Shown here: positions 8,343 to 16,893 of the stretch, piece by piece
Numbering within the stretch: the first letter of the stretch is position 1
Layout: each line of letters starts with the position of its first letter
Assembly (NCBI GenBank): GCA_028291055.1
Contig: JAQGIP010000051.1
Location: forward strand, 62,001-126,000
DNA from: Caulobacter sp.
Lineage (GTDB): Bacteria > Pseudomonadota > Alphaproteobacteria > Caulobacterales > Caulobacteraceae
DNA length: 64,000 nucleotides
Reading direction: 5' to 3'
The notes under the pieces: model-generated
Databases searched by the model: none
Told to the model about the DNA's origin: nothing
Seen by the model: the letters and a program-made list of their open reading frames with translations, nothing else
Program-made: the position numbers and the translations under genes

Positions 8343-9545
8343 ATGACCACCGCCGCCGACGCCAACATCGACACCCCCCTGCCGCGGCTGATGCCACGGG
8401 TCTCGCTGCTCTATCTCAGCCTCTACATCCACTACGGCTTCTTCGCCTTCGTGCCCCTGTGGCTGAAGTCCCGGGGCGTCTCCTCGGCCGCCATCGGCAT
8501 GCTGGTCGCCATCCCGCTGGTCCTGCGCATCCTCACCGTGGCGCCCATCGCCGGCTACGTCGGCCGCCGGGGCCAGGTGCGCAACGCCATGCTGGTCTTC
8601 ATGCTGGCCGCCGCCGCCCTGCTGGCCGCCCTGGGCATGACCTCCGGCCTGGCGGCCGTGGTCGTGGTGATGCTGCTCTTTTCCCTGGCCTGGGATCAGA
8701 TCCCGGTCCTGGCCGACGCCTATGCGGTGATGGCCGTGCGCAGCCAGGATCTCGACTTCGGCCGTATCCGCGTCTGGGGATCCATCGCCGTGGTCGCGGC
8801 CGCCGCCGCCAGCGGCTGGGTGATCAGCCAGGTCCACCTGCCGGTCCTGCCCTACCTGATCGCGGGCCTGCTGCTGCTGCCCGTCGCCGTCACCGCGTGG
8901 CTGCCCGCCGACAACCGCTTGGCCGGACCCACGGAGCCGGACGAAGCCACCGCCGACTGGCGCCACCTGCTGGCCGACCGGCCCCTGATCGCCGGCATGT
9001 TCGCCACCTCCCTGGTGATGGGCAGCCAGGGCATGTTCAACAGCTTCAGCGCCATCCAGTGGACCGCCGCCGGCATCTCCACCTCGATGGTCGGCCTGCT
9101 CAACGCCACCGCCGTGGTGTCGGAGATCGCCTTCTTCTGGTTCGGCAAGCGGCTGCTGGGAGACCGCGACCCACGCCTGATGCTGGTGATCGCCGCCATA
9201 GCGGCGGCCATCCGCTGGCTGATGATGGCCACCACACCGCACCTGCCCCTGCTGATCGTCGCCCAGCTGATGCAGGGGGCCAGCGCCACGGGCGCCATAC
9301 TGGGCATGATGCTGCTGATCGGCGCCCGCACCCCCGTGCGCCTGACCTCGGCGGCGCAGGGGCTGAACGCCGTGCTGCTGGGCGTCGTGCTGGCCGTGGT
9401 CACCGCCGCGTCGGGCCTGATCTGGGCCTGGGGCCCCGCCATCTCCTACGCCGCCATGGCCGTGGTCGCCCTGACCGCCCTGCTGCCTTTGGCCTTGATG
9501 CGGGACAGACAACCGCGCCCCGAGCCCCGACTCAACCCGGGCTAG
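8343..9545 (+). CDS. MFS permease (PPP / MFS_1-like type)
   Basis: This 400-residue integral inner-membrane protein has about 12 hydrophobic segments. The N-terminal stretch YIHYGFFAFVPLWLKSRGVS resembles the MFS_1-like (PF12832) group, which includes phenylpropionate and nucleoside or sugar permeases related to LacY. ATG 8343 is preferred over frames extending back through the operator. It probably carries the product released from the TonB receptor's ligand into the cytoplasm. It is divergent from esterase-lacI, shares their operator, and ends in a hairpin-rich gap facing the enoyl-CoA hydratase gene. The exact substrate cannot be read from sequence. Confidence 0.87.
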   Translation: MTTAADANIDTPLPRLMPRVSLLYLSLYIHYGFFAFVPLWLKSRGVSSAAIGMLVAIPLVLRILTVAPIAGYVGRRGQVRNAMLVFMLAAAALLAALGMTSGLAAVVVVMLLFSLAWDQIPVLADAYAVMAVRSQDLDFGRIRVWGSIAVVAAAAASGWVISQVHLPVLPYLIAGLLLLPVAVTAWLPADNRLAGPTEPDEATADWRHLLADRPLIAGMFATSLVMGSQGMFNSFSAIQWTAAGISTSMVGLLNATAVVSEIAFFWFGKRLLGDRDPRLMLVIAAIAAAIRWLMMATTPHLPLLIVAQLMQGASATGAILGMMLLIGARTPVRLTSAAQGLNAVLLGVVLAVVTAASGLIWAWGPAISYAAMAVVALTALLPLALMRDRQPRPEPRLNPG

Positions 9546-9643
9546 AGCGCTTTCCGGCGAAGCGGAAACCGGTTTGCCGCCGAAAAGCGCGACAAAACAA
9601 AGACCTAGAGCGCCGCTCCGATTCGATCGGAGCGGATTACGCT
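9546..9643. repeat. Intergenic palindromic repeat / bidirectional hairpin between convergent genes
   Basis: The gap starts with a short palindromic unit (AGCGCTTTCCGGCGAAGCGG, then AAACCGGTTTGCCGCCGAAAAGCGC), a type often scattered through alphaproteobacterial genomes. A perfect hairpin follows at 9613-9635, with CCGCTCCGA pairing with TCGGAGCGG. Lying between two converging genes, it probably also terminates transcription from both sides. Confidence 0.6.
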
Positions 9644-10429
9644 CTACTCCCCCTTGAAGTCCGCCTTGCGCTTCTCGCGGAAGGCGGCGAGGCCTTCCTG
9701 CAGGTCGGCGGTCAGGGTGGTCAGCAGATACTGGTCGCGGTCGGCGCCGGAGGCTTCCACGCGCCCCACCGCCTCATCGATCGCCTGCTTGATGATCCGG
9801 GCCGGCAGGGGCGGCAGAACGGCGGCCTTGGCGGCCCAGCGGCGGGCCACGGTCAGGGCCTCGCCCTTGGCGGTCAGCTCTTCCGCCGCGCCCCAGGCGA
9901 GGCAGGTCTCCGCGTCGATGGTCTCGCCGAACAGGGCCATGCGCTTGGCGCGCGGCGCGCCGATCATGGCGGCCAGCCGCGGCAGCGTGCCCCAGGGCAT
10001 GCTCATGCCCAGCGGCGCCTCGGGCAGCCGCAGCGAGGCGCCCTCCCCCATGATCCGGAAGTCGCAGACCAGGGCCAGGGCCGCGGCCCCGCCGATGCAA
10101 TAGCCCTCGATGGCGGCGATGGTCACCACCTCGATCTCTTGCCAGGCGCGGCACATGTCGGGCCCCGCCTGCTGGGCCACGCGCCGCTCCAGCAGGGTCG
10201 GCTTGGCGGCGGCGTTGGCGGCGGAGGCCTTCAGGTCCTGGCCCGCCGAGAAATAGTCCGCGCCGCCGGTCAGGATCACCGCCTTTACGTCTGTGCGGCG
10301 GCGCAGAGCGGTGGCCACATCGGTCAGTTCGCCCAGCACCTCGAAGGTGAAGGCATTGCGGGCCTGGGGCCGGTCGATCGTGACGACGACGACGCCGTCC
10401 GCCCCCTCGTCGATCCGCAAACTGCTCAT
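9644..10429 (-). CDS. Enoyl-CoA hydratase/isomerase (crotonase) family
   Basis: The 261-residue single-domain crotonase has the CoA-binding and oxyanion segments VILTGGADYFSAGQDL and CIGGAAALALVCDFRI. The second acid position appears as PEAPLG. ATG 10429 (MSSLRIDEGADG) is the natural domain start. Extending to 10480 adds only an unrelated leader. Crotonases hydrate, isomerise or cleave acyl-CoA thioesters, and the exact reaction cannot be told from the residues alone. It follows the second TonB receptor gene on the same strand, but two hairpins separate them, so it may have its own promoter or be read through at a lower level. Confidence 0.85.
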   Translation of the reverse strand: MSSLRIDEGADGVVVVTIDRPQARNAFTFEVLGELTDVATALRRRTDVKAVILTGGADYFSAGQDLKASAANAAAKPTLLERRVAQQAGPDMCRAWQEIEVVTIAAIEGYCIGGAAALALVCDFRIMGEGASLRLPEAPLGMSMPWGTLPRLAAMIGAPRAKRMALFGETIDAETCLAWGAAEELTAKGEALTVARRWAAKAAVLPPLPARIIKQAIDEAVGRVEASGADRDQYLLTTLTADLQEGLAAFREKRKADFKGE

Positions 10430-10448
10430 CGCTGGTCCTTCATGGCAA

Positions 10449-10524
10449 AGGCCGGCCCATCGCTGGACCGGCCTGAACACCCTGCCTCCGTCGGGCCCGC
10501 GCCTCCAAGTCGCGGCGCGGGCCC
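10449..10524 (-). terminator. Two consecutive hairpins after the second TonB receptor gene
   Basis: GGGCCCGCGCC (10493-10503) pairs with GGCGCGGGCCC (10514-10524), an 11-bp stem starting 12 bases beyond the receptor stop. A second, smaller stem (AGGCCGG with CCGGCCT, 10449-10474) follows. There is no T-tract, so termination or mRNA-end stabilisation may be partial. Confidence 0.5.
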
Positions 10525-10535
10525 TTCAGGGGATA

Positions 10536-12698
10536 CTAGTAGCTGTAGCTGAGCTTCACGCCGACGGTGCGCGGCTCGCCCCAGACACCGTTCTCGCCGA
10601 AGATGTTGGCGTCGGCGTCCTGCAGATAGACCGCGTCGAACAGGTTGCGGCCGTAGATCTGGACCTGCCAGTTCTCGGTGGGCTTCCAGGCGAGCGAGGC
10701 GGTCACCAGGGTGTGGGCTTCGGAGATGCGGCTGGGCTCGCCGGTGATCGGATCTTCGCGGACCGTCGCCGTGGAGAAGTCGCTGGAATAGTAGACGCTG
10801 CCGAAGAAGATGAACTCACCGACCGAAGTGGTCTTGCTGTAGTTGACGTTGAAGTTGCCGCTCCAGTCGGGGGCCCGCAGGATGCGATCGCCCGACACGT
10901 CCTGCAGCGCCGTCACCGAGTTGGGGCTGTTGGGGTCGGCCGGCACGGTCGGCAGGTTGACCGACAGGTCCTTGAAGCTGTCGTAGCGGCCGTGGGTATA
11001 GGCGCCGGCGAGCGACAGGGTCAGGTTGTCGGTGACGTTCCAGCTGGCCGAGCCTTCGAGACCATAGATCGTCGCCGCGGCGGCGTTCTGGAAGATGGTC
11101 GTGGTGCCCGTGTAGCGGCTGACCTGGATGTTGGTCCACTTGTAGTGATAGGCGGCCAGCGAGGCGGCCCAACGCGGGCGGCTGATCTTGTAGCCGACCT
11201 CGAAGGCCTGCAGCTTTTCGGGGTTCAGCGCCTGGGCGGCCAGTTGCGAGCCGGCGGTCAGGCCCACCGCGTCGGTGTTGTAGAGGCCGCTCTTGAAGCC
11301 CTTGGAGTAGGACGCATAGACGTTGCTGTTCTCGTCGAACTTGTAGCGGACCACCGCGCGCGGCGAGAAGTCGGTCCAGGTCTTGGAGTTCAGGAAGGCC
11401 ACCGTCGTCGGCGCCGCGATCGGACGCTGGTAGTGGAAGTCGCGCTGCTCGTAGCTGTAGCGGCCGCCCACGATCACCGACAGATTGTCGGTGACATTGA
11501 TGGTGGCGTCCAGATAGGGCGCGAACGACTTGGTGATCTGCTCGGCGCGCAGGTTGGCGGAGATGTACTTCTTCACGAAGTCGTTGTCGTAATAGAATAG
11601 GCCGCCCACCCATTCGACGCGCTCGCCCTTGTGCGAGATGTTGAATTCCTGACTGAAGGTCTTGTCCGTGGAGAACCACGAGGCCGAGCTGGTGGGCGCG
11701 TCGCGGGTGTCGGTATCGGCCGACAGGTGGTTGGTTTCGTTGCGGAAACCGGTCAGCGACGAGAACTTGTAATCCCCCAGCGTATATTCGGCCTTGGCGC
11801 TGCCGACACCCCAGAAGGCGCGGTTGTCGGCATTGTAGGTGGAATAGATGGTGTTGCGGGTCGAGGGCGCCGCCGGCTGCACCAGCTGGTGGTTGAAGGG
11901 GGTGCGCAGCAGGCCGGTGGTGTCGTAGGAGCCGCCGTGCTCGGCCGTCAGGGTCAGGCGGAAGCCTTCCGCCGGGGTCCACAACAGCTTGGCGCGCTCG
12001 CCATACTGCCATTGCTTGTTGAGCGGCGTGCCCACCGGCACGCCCACGGAACTGACCGGGTCATGGCCCTTGACCAGCCAGCCGTCGGATCCGCGCGCCG
12101 TCAGCGCCAGGTCCACCGCCACCGTGTCCGACAGGCCGGTGGTGCCGTAGAAGTTGCCCGAGCGGCCGTTACGCTCCTCCACGCCGCCGCTGACGCTGAA
12201 ATGCGGGTCGTGCGACGGGTCCTTGGTGGTGATCATGATCGCGCCGCCGGTGGCGTTGCGGCCGAACAGGGTGCCTTGCGGACCCTTCAGCACGTCCACG
12301 CGGGCGACGTTATTGAAGTCGGCGTCGATGGACACCTTGGAGGGGTTATAGAGGCCGTCGATATAGACGGCGACGCTGTTCTCGCCCACGCGGCTGTTGA
12401 CGCCGCGGATCGCCGGTTCCGTCCAGGCGCCGTTGTGGGTCACCGTGACGGCGGGCGTCAGGCGGAAGATATCCTTCACCGTGTGGATGGACTGCTGGTC
12501 CATCTTCTGGGCGGAGATCGAGGTGATGGTGATGGGCACGTCGACGATGCGCTCGTCGCGGCGCTGGGCGGTGACGACAACCTCTTCGACCGCGGTGTTG
12601 CCGCCACTGGCGTCGGCGTCAGCCGCATAGGCGGCGGTGAAAGGCGTAAGCGCGCTGCCGGCGAGGGCCAGCAGGATCCAGGTCTTGGCGACGGTCAT
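10536..12698 (-). CDS. TonB-dependent outer-membrane receptor (TetR regulon)
   Basis: This 720-residue receptor has a signal peptide (MTVAKTWILLALAGSALTPF), the TonB box EEVVVTAQRR, a plug with LKGPQGTLFGRNATGG and a beta-barrel ending in VKLSYSY. ATG 12698 follows a GGGGAGG ribosome site. The longer frame to 12776 runs through the promoter. It is the only outer-membrane importer in the large acyl-CoA cluster, so it probably takes up that pathway's substrate. A variant of the 18-bp palindrome found at the cluster's other promoters lies at 12733-12750, 35 bases upstream of the start, supporting co-regulation. Confidence 0.93.
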   Translation of the reverse strand: MTVAKTWILLALAGSALTPFTAAYAADADASGGNTAVEEVVVTAQRRDERIVDVPITITSISAQKMDQQSIHTVKDIFRLTPAVTVTHNGAWTEPAIRGVNSRVGENSVAVYIDGLYNPSKVSIDADFNNVARVDVLKGPQGTLFGRNATGGAIMITTKDPSHDPHFSVSGGVEERNGRSGNFYGTTGLSDTVAVDLALTARGSDGWLVKGHDPVSSVGVPVGTPLNKQWQYGERAKLLWTPAEGFRLTLTAEHGGSYDTTGLLRTPFNHQLVQPAAPSTRNTIYSTYNADNRAFWGVGSAKAEYTLGDYKFSSLTGFRNETNHLSADTDTRDAPTSSASWFSTDKTFSQEFNISHKGERVEWVGGLFYYDNDFVKKYISANLRAEQITKSFAPYLDATINVTDNLSVIVGGRYSYEQRDFHYQRPIAAPTTVAFLNSKTWTDFSPRAVVRYKFDENSNVYASYSKGFKSGLYNTDAVGLTAGSQLAAQALNPEKLQAFEVGYKISRPRWAASLAAYHYKWTNIQVSRYTGTTTIFQNAAAATIYGLEGSASWNVTDNLTLSLAGAYTHGRYDSFKDLSVNLPTVPADPNSPNSVTALQDVSGDRILRAPDWSGNFNVNYSKTTSVGEFIFFGSVYYSSDFSTATVREDPITGEPSRISEAHTLVTASLAWKPTENWQVQIYGRNLFDAVYLQDADANIFGENGVWGEPRTVGVKLSYSY

Positions 12699-12732
12699 GG
12701 GCTTAGCCCTCCCCTTAGGTTTCTTATGATAT

Positions 12733-12750
12733 ATACCGACCGCCCCGTAT
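12733..12750. promoter_or_regulatory. TetR-type 18-bp operator variant (TonB receptor promoter)
   Basis: ATACCGACCGCCCCGTAT matches the window consensus ATACCNACCGGTNGGTAT in the whole left half and less well on the right. It lies 35 bases upstream of the receptor start. The rest of the 252-base gap (12699-12950) is relatively AT-rich and shows no gene. Confidence 0.45.
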
Positions 12751-12950
12751 GTATCTTGCGTCAACGAAAAGGGCAATAGATATATTAAGGTCCAACGTGT
12801 TGTTTCGAATGATTATTTCAACGCTGTCGCGTTTTCTGCCCGAGCCCTGCGGTCCCGAACGATTTACTACCGCAGGTAGGTTATCCTATATTTGGTCACA
12901 ACCTAACAACAATTCGAACCGCCGGTATGGAACCTGACCAGATCTTGCGG

Positions 12951-15140
12951 TCAGGCCACGGTCCGGGTCCCGAGATAGTCCTCTACCTGTGCCGCCGAGT
13001 AGCCCAGGTCCCTGAGCAGCTCGCCGGTGTGTTCTCCGAAGTGGGGCGCGCGGCCGGGGCCGGGCGCGGGTGTCTTGGACAGCTGGACCAGCGCGCCCGT
13101 GGCGACGATGCGGCCATAGCGCGGATCCTGGAAGGTGCGGGTCAGGCCCGCGGCGACGGCGCCGGCGTCGCGCTCCATCGCCCCGTCCTGCAGCGAAAGG
13201 CAGGGCTCGGCCCAGACCTCCGCATCGGCCAACGCGGCCAGGGCGGCGTCCGTGTCCAGCTTGGCGAAGGCCGCCGCGATGACCTGCGTGGTCGCCTCGC
13301 GCCAACCGGCGCGCGGGCCGAGATCCAGGCCCAGGCAGGCAGCCAGGCGCGCGGCCATCTCGGGTGAGCGCGCCGCCACGGCCAGCCAGCCGTCGCGGGT
13401 GGCGTAGAGGCGTTCGGCTGGGTTCAGCCCCAGCTGTTCGGCGTCCACCGTCGGCGCACCGATGAAGGCGCCGTCCGGCGTCTGGATCAGTTCCGACATC
13501 AGGTAGAGGGATGAGTCGAGCAGGTTGACCTGGGCGTCGAGCAGCGTGCCGCTGATCGAGCGCTCATAGAGGCCCATCAGCAGCGAGATGCTGCCCAGCG
13601 AGCCGGTCGTGTAGTCGACCACCGCGGTGCGGTACCAGAGCGGCGGATTGCCGGCGCCGCCGGCGCGCACTTCCTGGCCGCTGATCGCCTGCAGGATGGG
13701 GTCGAGCCCGGCCAGCGTCGCCTTCGGTCCGGTGGCGCCATAGGCCGAGGACTCCAGCGTCAGCACGTTCGGCGCTTCGCGGCGTAGGTCCTTCGGGCCG
13801 ATGCCCAGCCGGTCGGCCACGCCAGGGCGGAAGTTGTTGTGCACGATGTCGGCGCTGGCGCACAGGCGGCGCAGGACCTCGCGGCCCTCCGGCGTCTTGA
13901 TGTCCAGCACGATGGAACGTTTGCCGGTGTTGCAGCACCACCAGGCGGAATAGACCTTGGTATTGGGATCGCCGCCGGGGCCATCCACCTTGATCACGTC
14001 CGCGCCCAGGTCGGCCAGCGCCTTGCCCACGTAAGGTCCGGCGATGAAGGTGCCCAGGCCCACGACCCGCACCCCGGCCAGCGGTCCGGCCGTCTTGTCG
14101 GCGAGCGGCGCCAGGGGCGCGGGAGCCACCTTGGCGCCGGCCTTGATCTGGATCGGCAGGGCGACGGAACGCACGCCGTCGGCGCCCGTCCGGATGATGC
14201 CGTTGATATTGGTCTGTTCGTCGTCCCAGTTCTCGCCGGGCTTGAGCACCGCGTCGGCCGGAATGCCGTTGTCCCAGAAGGCCTGCAGCAGGTCGGGACG
14301 GGTGAACTTGCGCACATAGCTGGCGAACAGGTCGAAATCGCCGAAGAAGTCGCGCGGCGGGGCGTCGGGCCGCTTGGCGCCGGTATCCAGCGGATCGACC
14401 TCGCCGGGGATGCCCAGCACGCCATAGACCCGCGCCAGCGCGCCGGGGCGCTGCATGGCGAACTGGATCCAGCCGCCGTCGGCGCATTCGAAGATCAGTT
14501 GGCGCACATCGAGCGGAATCTCGGAAAGCGAGGCGGTGTCGTCGCGCTCATAGACGATGCGGTCGGGCATGCAGACCATGGCCGCGCCGTGCTGCAGCGA
14601 GGTGCGTACGATCTGGCCCTCGCCGGTCCGCTCGCGCGCCACCAGCCCGGCCCACACCCCGACCATGCCTTGCAGGGCCATGGCGAAGGATGGCATCGGC
14701 AGCGCCCACGCCAGGGGCTTGTCGCTGAACTGTTCGAAACACATCCCCGAGCGGGCCTGGGCCAGGAGGTCGACGGCCGGGCGGGCCGCGCCCTCCCCGT
14801 CCACGCCGCCGCTCAGTTCCAGTACGATGGCGCGGCCGTTCAGGGCCGCGATCTGCTCGGCGTCGCGGGGCTGCTCCAGGCCCGGATAGTCCTCGCCGCC
14901 GGTGATGATGATGTCCGCCGCGCGGACCGCCGCGTCGAAAGCGGATTGGTCGATGGCCGCGCCGCCCGAACGCAGCACGCCATAGGCCGGATAGACGTCA
15001 TGGAAGGGGTCGCCATTGGACGGTTCGAGCCGCTGCACGGCGGCGCCGATGTCGGCGAAATGACGGCCGATCAGGGCCGCGCCCAGGCCCACGCCGAGGT
15101 CCAGCACCTTGAGCTGACTGATTGCCGGCAAGCGATCCAT
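12951..15140 (-). CDS. Double-domain CaiB/BaiF CoA-transferase
   Basis: The 729-residue protein contains two complete family III CoA-transferase domains. The first begins QLKVLDLGVGLGAALIG; the second begins at about residue 350 with PLAGVRVVGLGTFIAGPYVG. Each keeps an Asp at the position of the acyl-enzyme residue (VDLLAQARSG and GLDPILQAISG). Single-domain members are about 400 residues and act as interlocked homodimers, so a fused pair could form a pseudodimer. These enzymes move CoA between carboxylic acids, activating a substrate without ATP. The gene lies downstream of the TetR-reductase-monooxygenase operon but has its own 18-bp operator 121 bases upstream. A weak hairpin overlaps the stop codon (12933-12955). 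Confidence 0.92.
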   Translation of the reverse strand: MDRLPAISQLKVLDLGVGLGAALIGRHFADIGAAVQRLEPSNGDPFHDVYPAYGVLRSGGAAIDQSAFDAAVRAADIIITGGEDYPGLEQPRDAEQIAALNGRAIVLELSGGVDGEGAARPAVDLLAQARSGMCFEQFSDKPLAWALPMPSFAMALQGMVGVWAGLVARERTGEGQIVRTSLQHGAAMVCMPDRIVYERDDTASLSEIPLDVRQLIFECADGGWIQFAMQRPGALARVYGVLGIPGEVDPLDTGAKRPDAPPRDFFGDFDLFASYVRKFTRPDLLQAFWDNGIPADAVLKPGENWDDEQTNINGIIRTGADGVRSVALPIQIKAGAKVAPAPLAPLADKTAGPLAGVRVVGLGTFIAGPYVGKALADLGADVIKVDGPGGDPNTKVYSAWWCCNTGKRSIVLDIKTPEGREVLRRLCASADIVHNNFRPGVADRLGIGPKDLRREAPNVLTLESSAYGATGPKATLAGLDPILQAISGQEVRAGGAGNPPLWYRTAVVDYTTGSLGSISLLMGLYERSISGTLLDAQVNLLDSSLYLMSELIQTPDGAFIGAPTVDAEQLGLNPAERLYATRDGWLAVAARSPEMAARLAACLGLDLGPRAGWREATTQVIAAAFAKLDTDAALAALADAEVWAEPCLSLQDGAMERDAGAVAAGLTRTFQDPRYGRIVATGALVQLSKTPAPGPGRAPHFGEHTGELLRDLGYSAAQVEDYLGTRTVA

Positions 15141-15260
15141 GGTTCGTCTTCAGCGCCTTCTTGGCCGCCGGTCCGCCGCCGATGCGGGGGTGTCCGAGAG
15201 CCTTGTTTTCCTCCCCAGATCAAACGCTGGGAGTTCACCGCAGCCCCGCTCTCAGGCGGG

Positions 15261-15278
15261 ATACCTACCGGATGGTAT
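15261..15278. promoter_or_regulatory. TetR-type 18-bp operator (CoA-transferase promoter)
   Basis: ATACCTACCGGATGGTAT is a strong match to the window consensus, located between the TetR gene stop and the CoA-transferase start. Confidence 0.65.
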
Positions 15279-15298
15279 GGATCGTCGTCCGCACACTG

Positions 15299-15976
15299 TC
15301 AAGCGCCCGGACCGCCCTCTGCTTTGGGCCAATTGGTCGCGATTCCGACCAGCCGCAACGCGGCGTCCTCCATGTGGTCGGCGATATCTTGCGGCGTGCG
15401 GCGGCCGGACGGATTGTACCAGTTGATGGCCCAGGCGATCATGCCGTTGACCTCGTGCGCGGCCAGCGCCGGGTCGTCGATCCGGAAGGCCCCGGCCTTC
15501 ACGCCGTCGGCCATCAGCCCCGACAGCACGTCCAGAAAGGCCCGGCCGAGCGCGGTCACATCGCGCATCTGCTCGGCGTTGAGCAGCCCCTTCTCGCGCG
15601 AGATCAGCGCGATCCGCTGGCGGTCGGTCAGCACCAGCATCGCATAGGTCCGCGCGAAGGTTTTCAACTGCGCTACCGGGTCGTCCGACGAGGCGCGCGC
15701 CGCGCGCGCCACCTCCAGCGCCGAGTTCACCGAGGCCAGGTACAGCGCCAGCAGGATCTCGTCCTTGCTCTTGAAATGGTAGTAGATGAAGGGCTTGGTG
15801 ACCCCCAGCGCCGAGCACAGGTTCTCCATGCTCGCGCCATGGAAACCCTTCACGAAGAACAGCTCCGCCGCCACGTCCAGGATACGTTCGCGCTTCAGGT
15901 TGCGGGTGTGGTCGCGGGCGGAAAGGGGCGCGTTCATCGGGCCGGAATCTCTCACTGCCAGGGTGGCGCCGGTCAT
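15299..15976 (-). CDS. TetR/AcrR-family transcriptional regulator, candidate master regulator
   Basis: The 225-residue protein has an N-terminal helix-turn-helix (ENLCSALGVTKPFIYYHFKS, about residues 51-70) and an all-helical C-terminal ligand domain. It starts at ATG 15976 in a four-base ATGA overlap with the flavin reductase gene, so it is translationally coupled. Its C-terminal domain is visibly homologous to the C-terminal half of that reductase: both share a GAF-I motif, an ALAA or ALTA block, then GM, W and W at matching spacing. TetR proteins usually repress by binding palindromes until a small ligand, often a CoA thioester in catabolic loci, releases them. It is one of two candidates (with 24972-25670) for the 18-bp sites. 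Confidence 0.92.
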   Translation of the reverse strand: MTGATLAVRDSGPMNAPLSARDHTRNLKRERILDVAAELFFVKGFHGASMENLCSALGVTKPFIYYHFKSKDEILLALYLASVNSALEVARAARASSDDPVAQLKTFARTYAMLVLTDRQRIALISREKGLLNAEQMRDVTALGRAFLDVLSGLMADGVKAGAFRIDDPALAAHEVNGMIAWAINWYNPSGRRTPQDIADHMEDAALRLVGIATNWPKAEGGPGA

Positions 15977-16893
15977 GCGGCCAGCGCTCCGGCCCCAACG
16001 GTGACGTCCACCAGTTCACACAGCCGCTCGCCCAGTTCCCCGCGCGACAGGCCCGACGACTTATGCCACCGCGACACCCAGCTGGTCATGCCCGTAATGG
16101 TCTGGGCGGTCAGCGCCACGTTGGCGATGTGGAAGGCGCCGCTCGCCACCCCGCCGGTCAGCAGCCCGCGCAGCTTCTCGTCGAACCCGGCCTTGGCCGC
16201 CTTGATCCCAGCCAGCGTCTCGCGGCTCAGCAAGGGCTCCAGCCCCTGCAACGCCTCGACATCCCGGTCCAGCTCCAGGTGGAATTCCGCGAAGGCGCGC
16301 ACGAAGGCGTGCAGCTGCCTCAACGGCTCGGCATGCTCCGTCTGGGCTTCGTCGATACAGGCCACCGCCCGGCGCACCGCGCCCAGATAGCGCTCCACGT
16401 CATCCTTGGTGGCCTTGGCCAGGCCCGCCCAGCCGCCGTCCACATAGAGCAGCTGGCGATCGCTCTCGCCCAACTGCACCGCAACGACCTCGCCGACCAG
16501 CAGGATGTGGGTGTCGATCTCGTGCGTCGCCGCCAACCGGCAATCGAAGCTCACCGCCGACTTCAGCAGCACCGGCGCGCCGGTCTCCAGCGTCGTCCAC
16601 TCAGCGCCCTCAAAGCGCTGCTCACCCTTCAGCCCGCCCGCCCCGGCGAAGCGGTTACCCACCGCGTCCTGGTCATAGGCCAGAGTGTTGATCGCGAACG
16701 CCCCGGCCGCGAGCACGCTCGGCAGCGCGCTGGCCGACCTGTTCAGCGCCACCGCCAGCTGCGGCGGCTCGGCCGTCAGCGACATCACCGCCGTGGCCGT
16801 CATGCCCGCGCGCGCGCCGCCATGCTCGGCGGTGATCACCGAGACGGCGGCCGGGAACCTGCGCATCCCGGCCTTGAAGTCCTCAGGCGACAT
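15973..16893 (-). CDS. Flavin reductase fused to a TetR-type ligand-binding domain
   Basis: Residues 1 to about 160 form a flavin reductase domain of the HpaC/NADH:FMN type (MRRFPAAVSVITAEHGG, GMTATAVMSLTAEPPQLAV, FAINTLA, then HEIDTHILLVGEVV). Residues from about 165 to 306 lack any helix-turn-helix but match the C-terminal domain of the neighbouring TetR: conserved QL-F-R-A spacing, LL-E, and GAFHI, ALTA, TGM, W, W, SG in the same order. The likely job is to supply reduced FMN to the upstream luciferase-like monooxygenase, with which it overlaps by 11 bases. Known HpaC-type reductases with a fused MarR domain are switched on by substrate, and a comparable sensor role is inferred here. Confidence 0.85.
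   Translation of the reverse strand: MSPEDFKAGMRRFPAAVSVITAEHGGARAGMTATAVMSLTAEPPQLAVALNRSASALPSVLAAGAFAINTLAYDQDAVGNRFAGAGGLKGEQRFEGAEWTTLETGAPVLLKSAVSFDCRLAATHEIDTHILLVGEVVAVQLGESDRQLLYVDGGWAGLAKATKDDVERYLGAVRRAVACIDEAQTEHAEPLRQLHAFVRAFAEFHLELDRDVEALQGLEPLLSRETLAGIKAAKAGFDEKLRGLLTGGVASGAFHIANVALTAQTITGMTSWVSRWHKSSGLSRGELGERLCELVDVTVGAGALAA

Noticed and set aside
5632-8346. Open + strand frame of 904 codons across esterase, lacI and third esterase
   Set aside because: It overlaps three well-supported genes, is rich in Arg/Gly/Pro/His and shows no family motif.
8183-10552. Open + strand frame of 789 codons across MFS and crotonase genes
   Set aside because: Shadow frame running through two real genes and a hairpin region; no domain visible.
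12915-12930. GAACCGCCGGTATGG near the CoA-transferase stop as another 18-bp site
   Set aside because: Only part of one half matches and there is no gene start downstream on either strand at a suitable distance.
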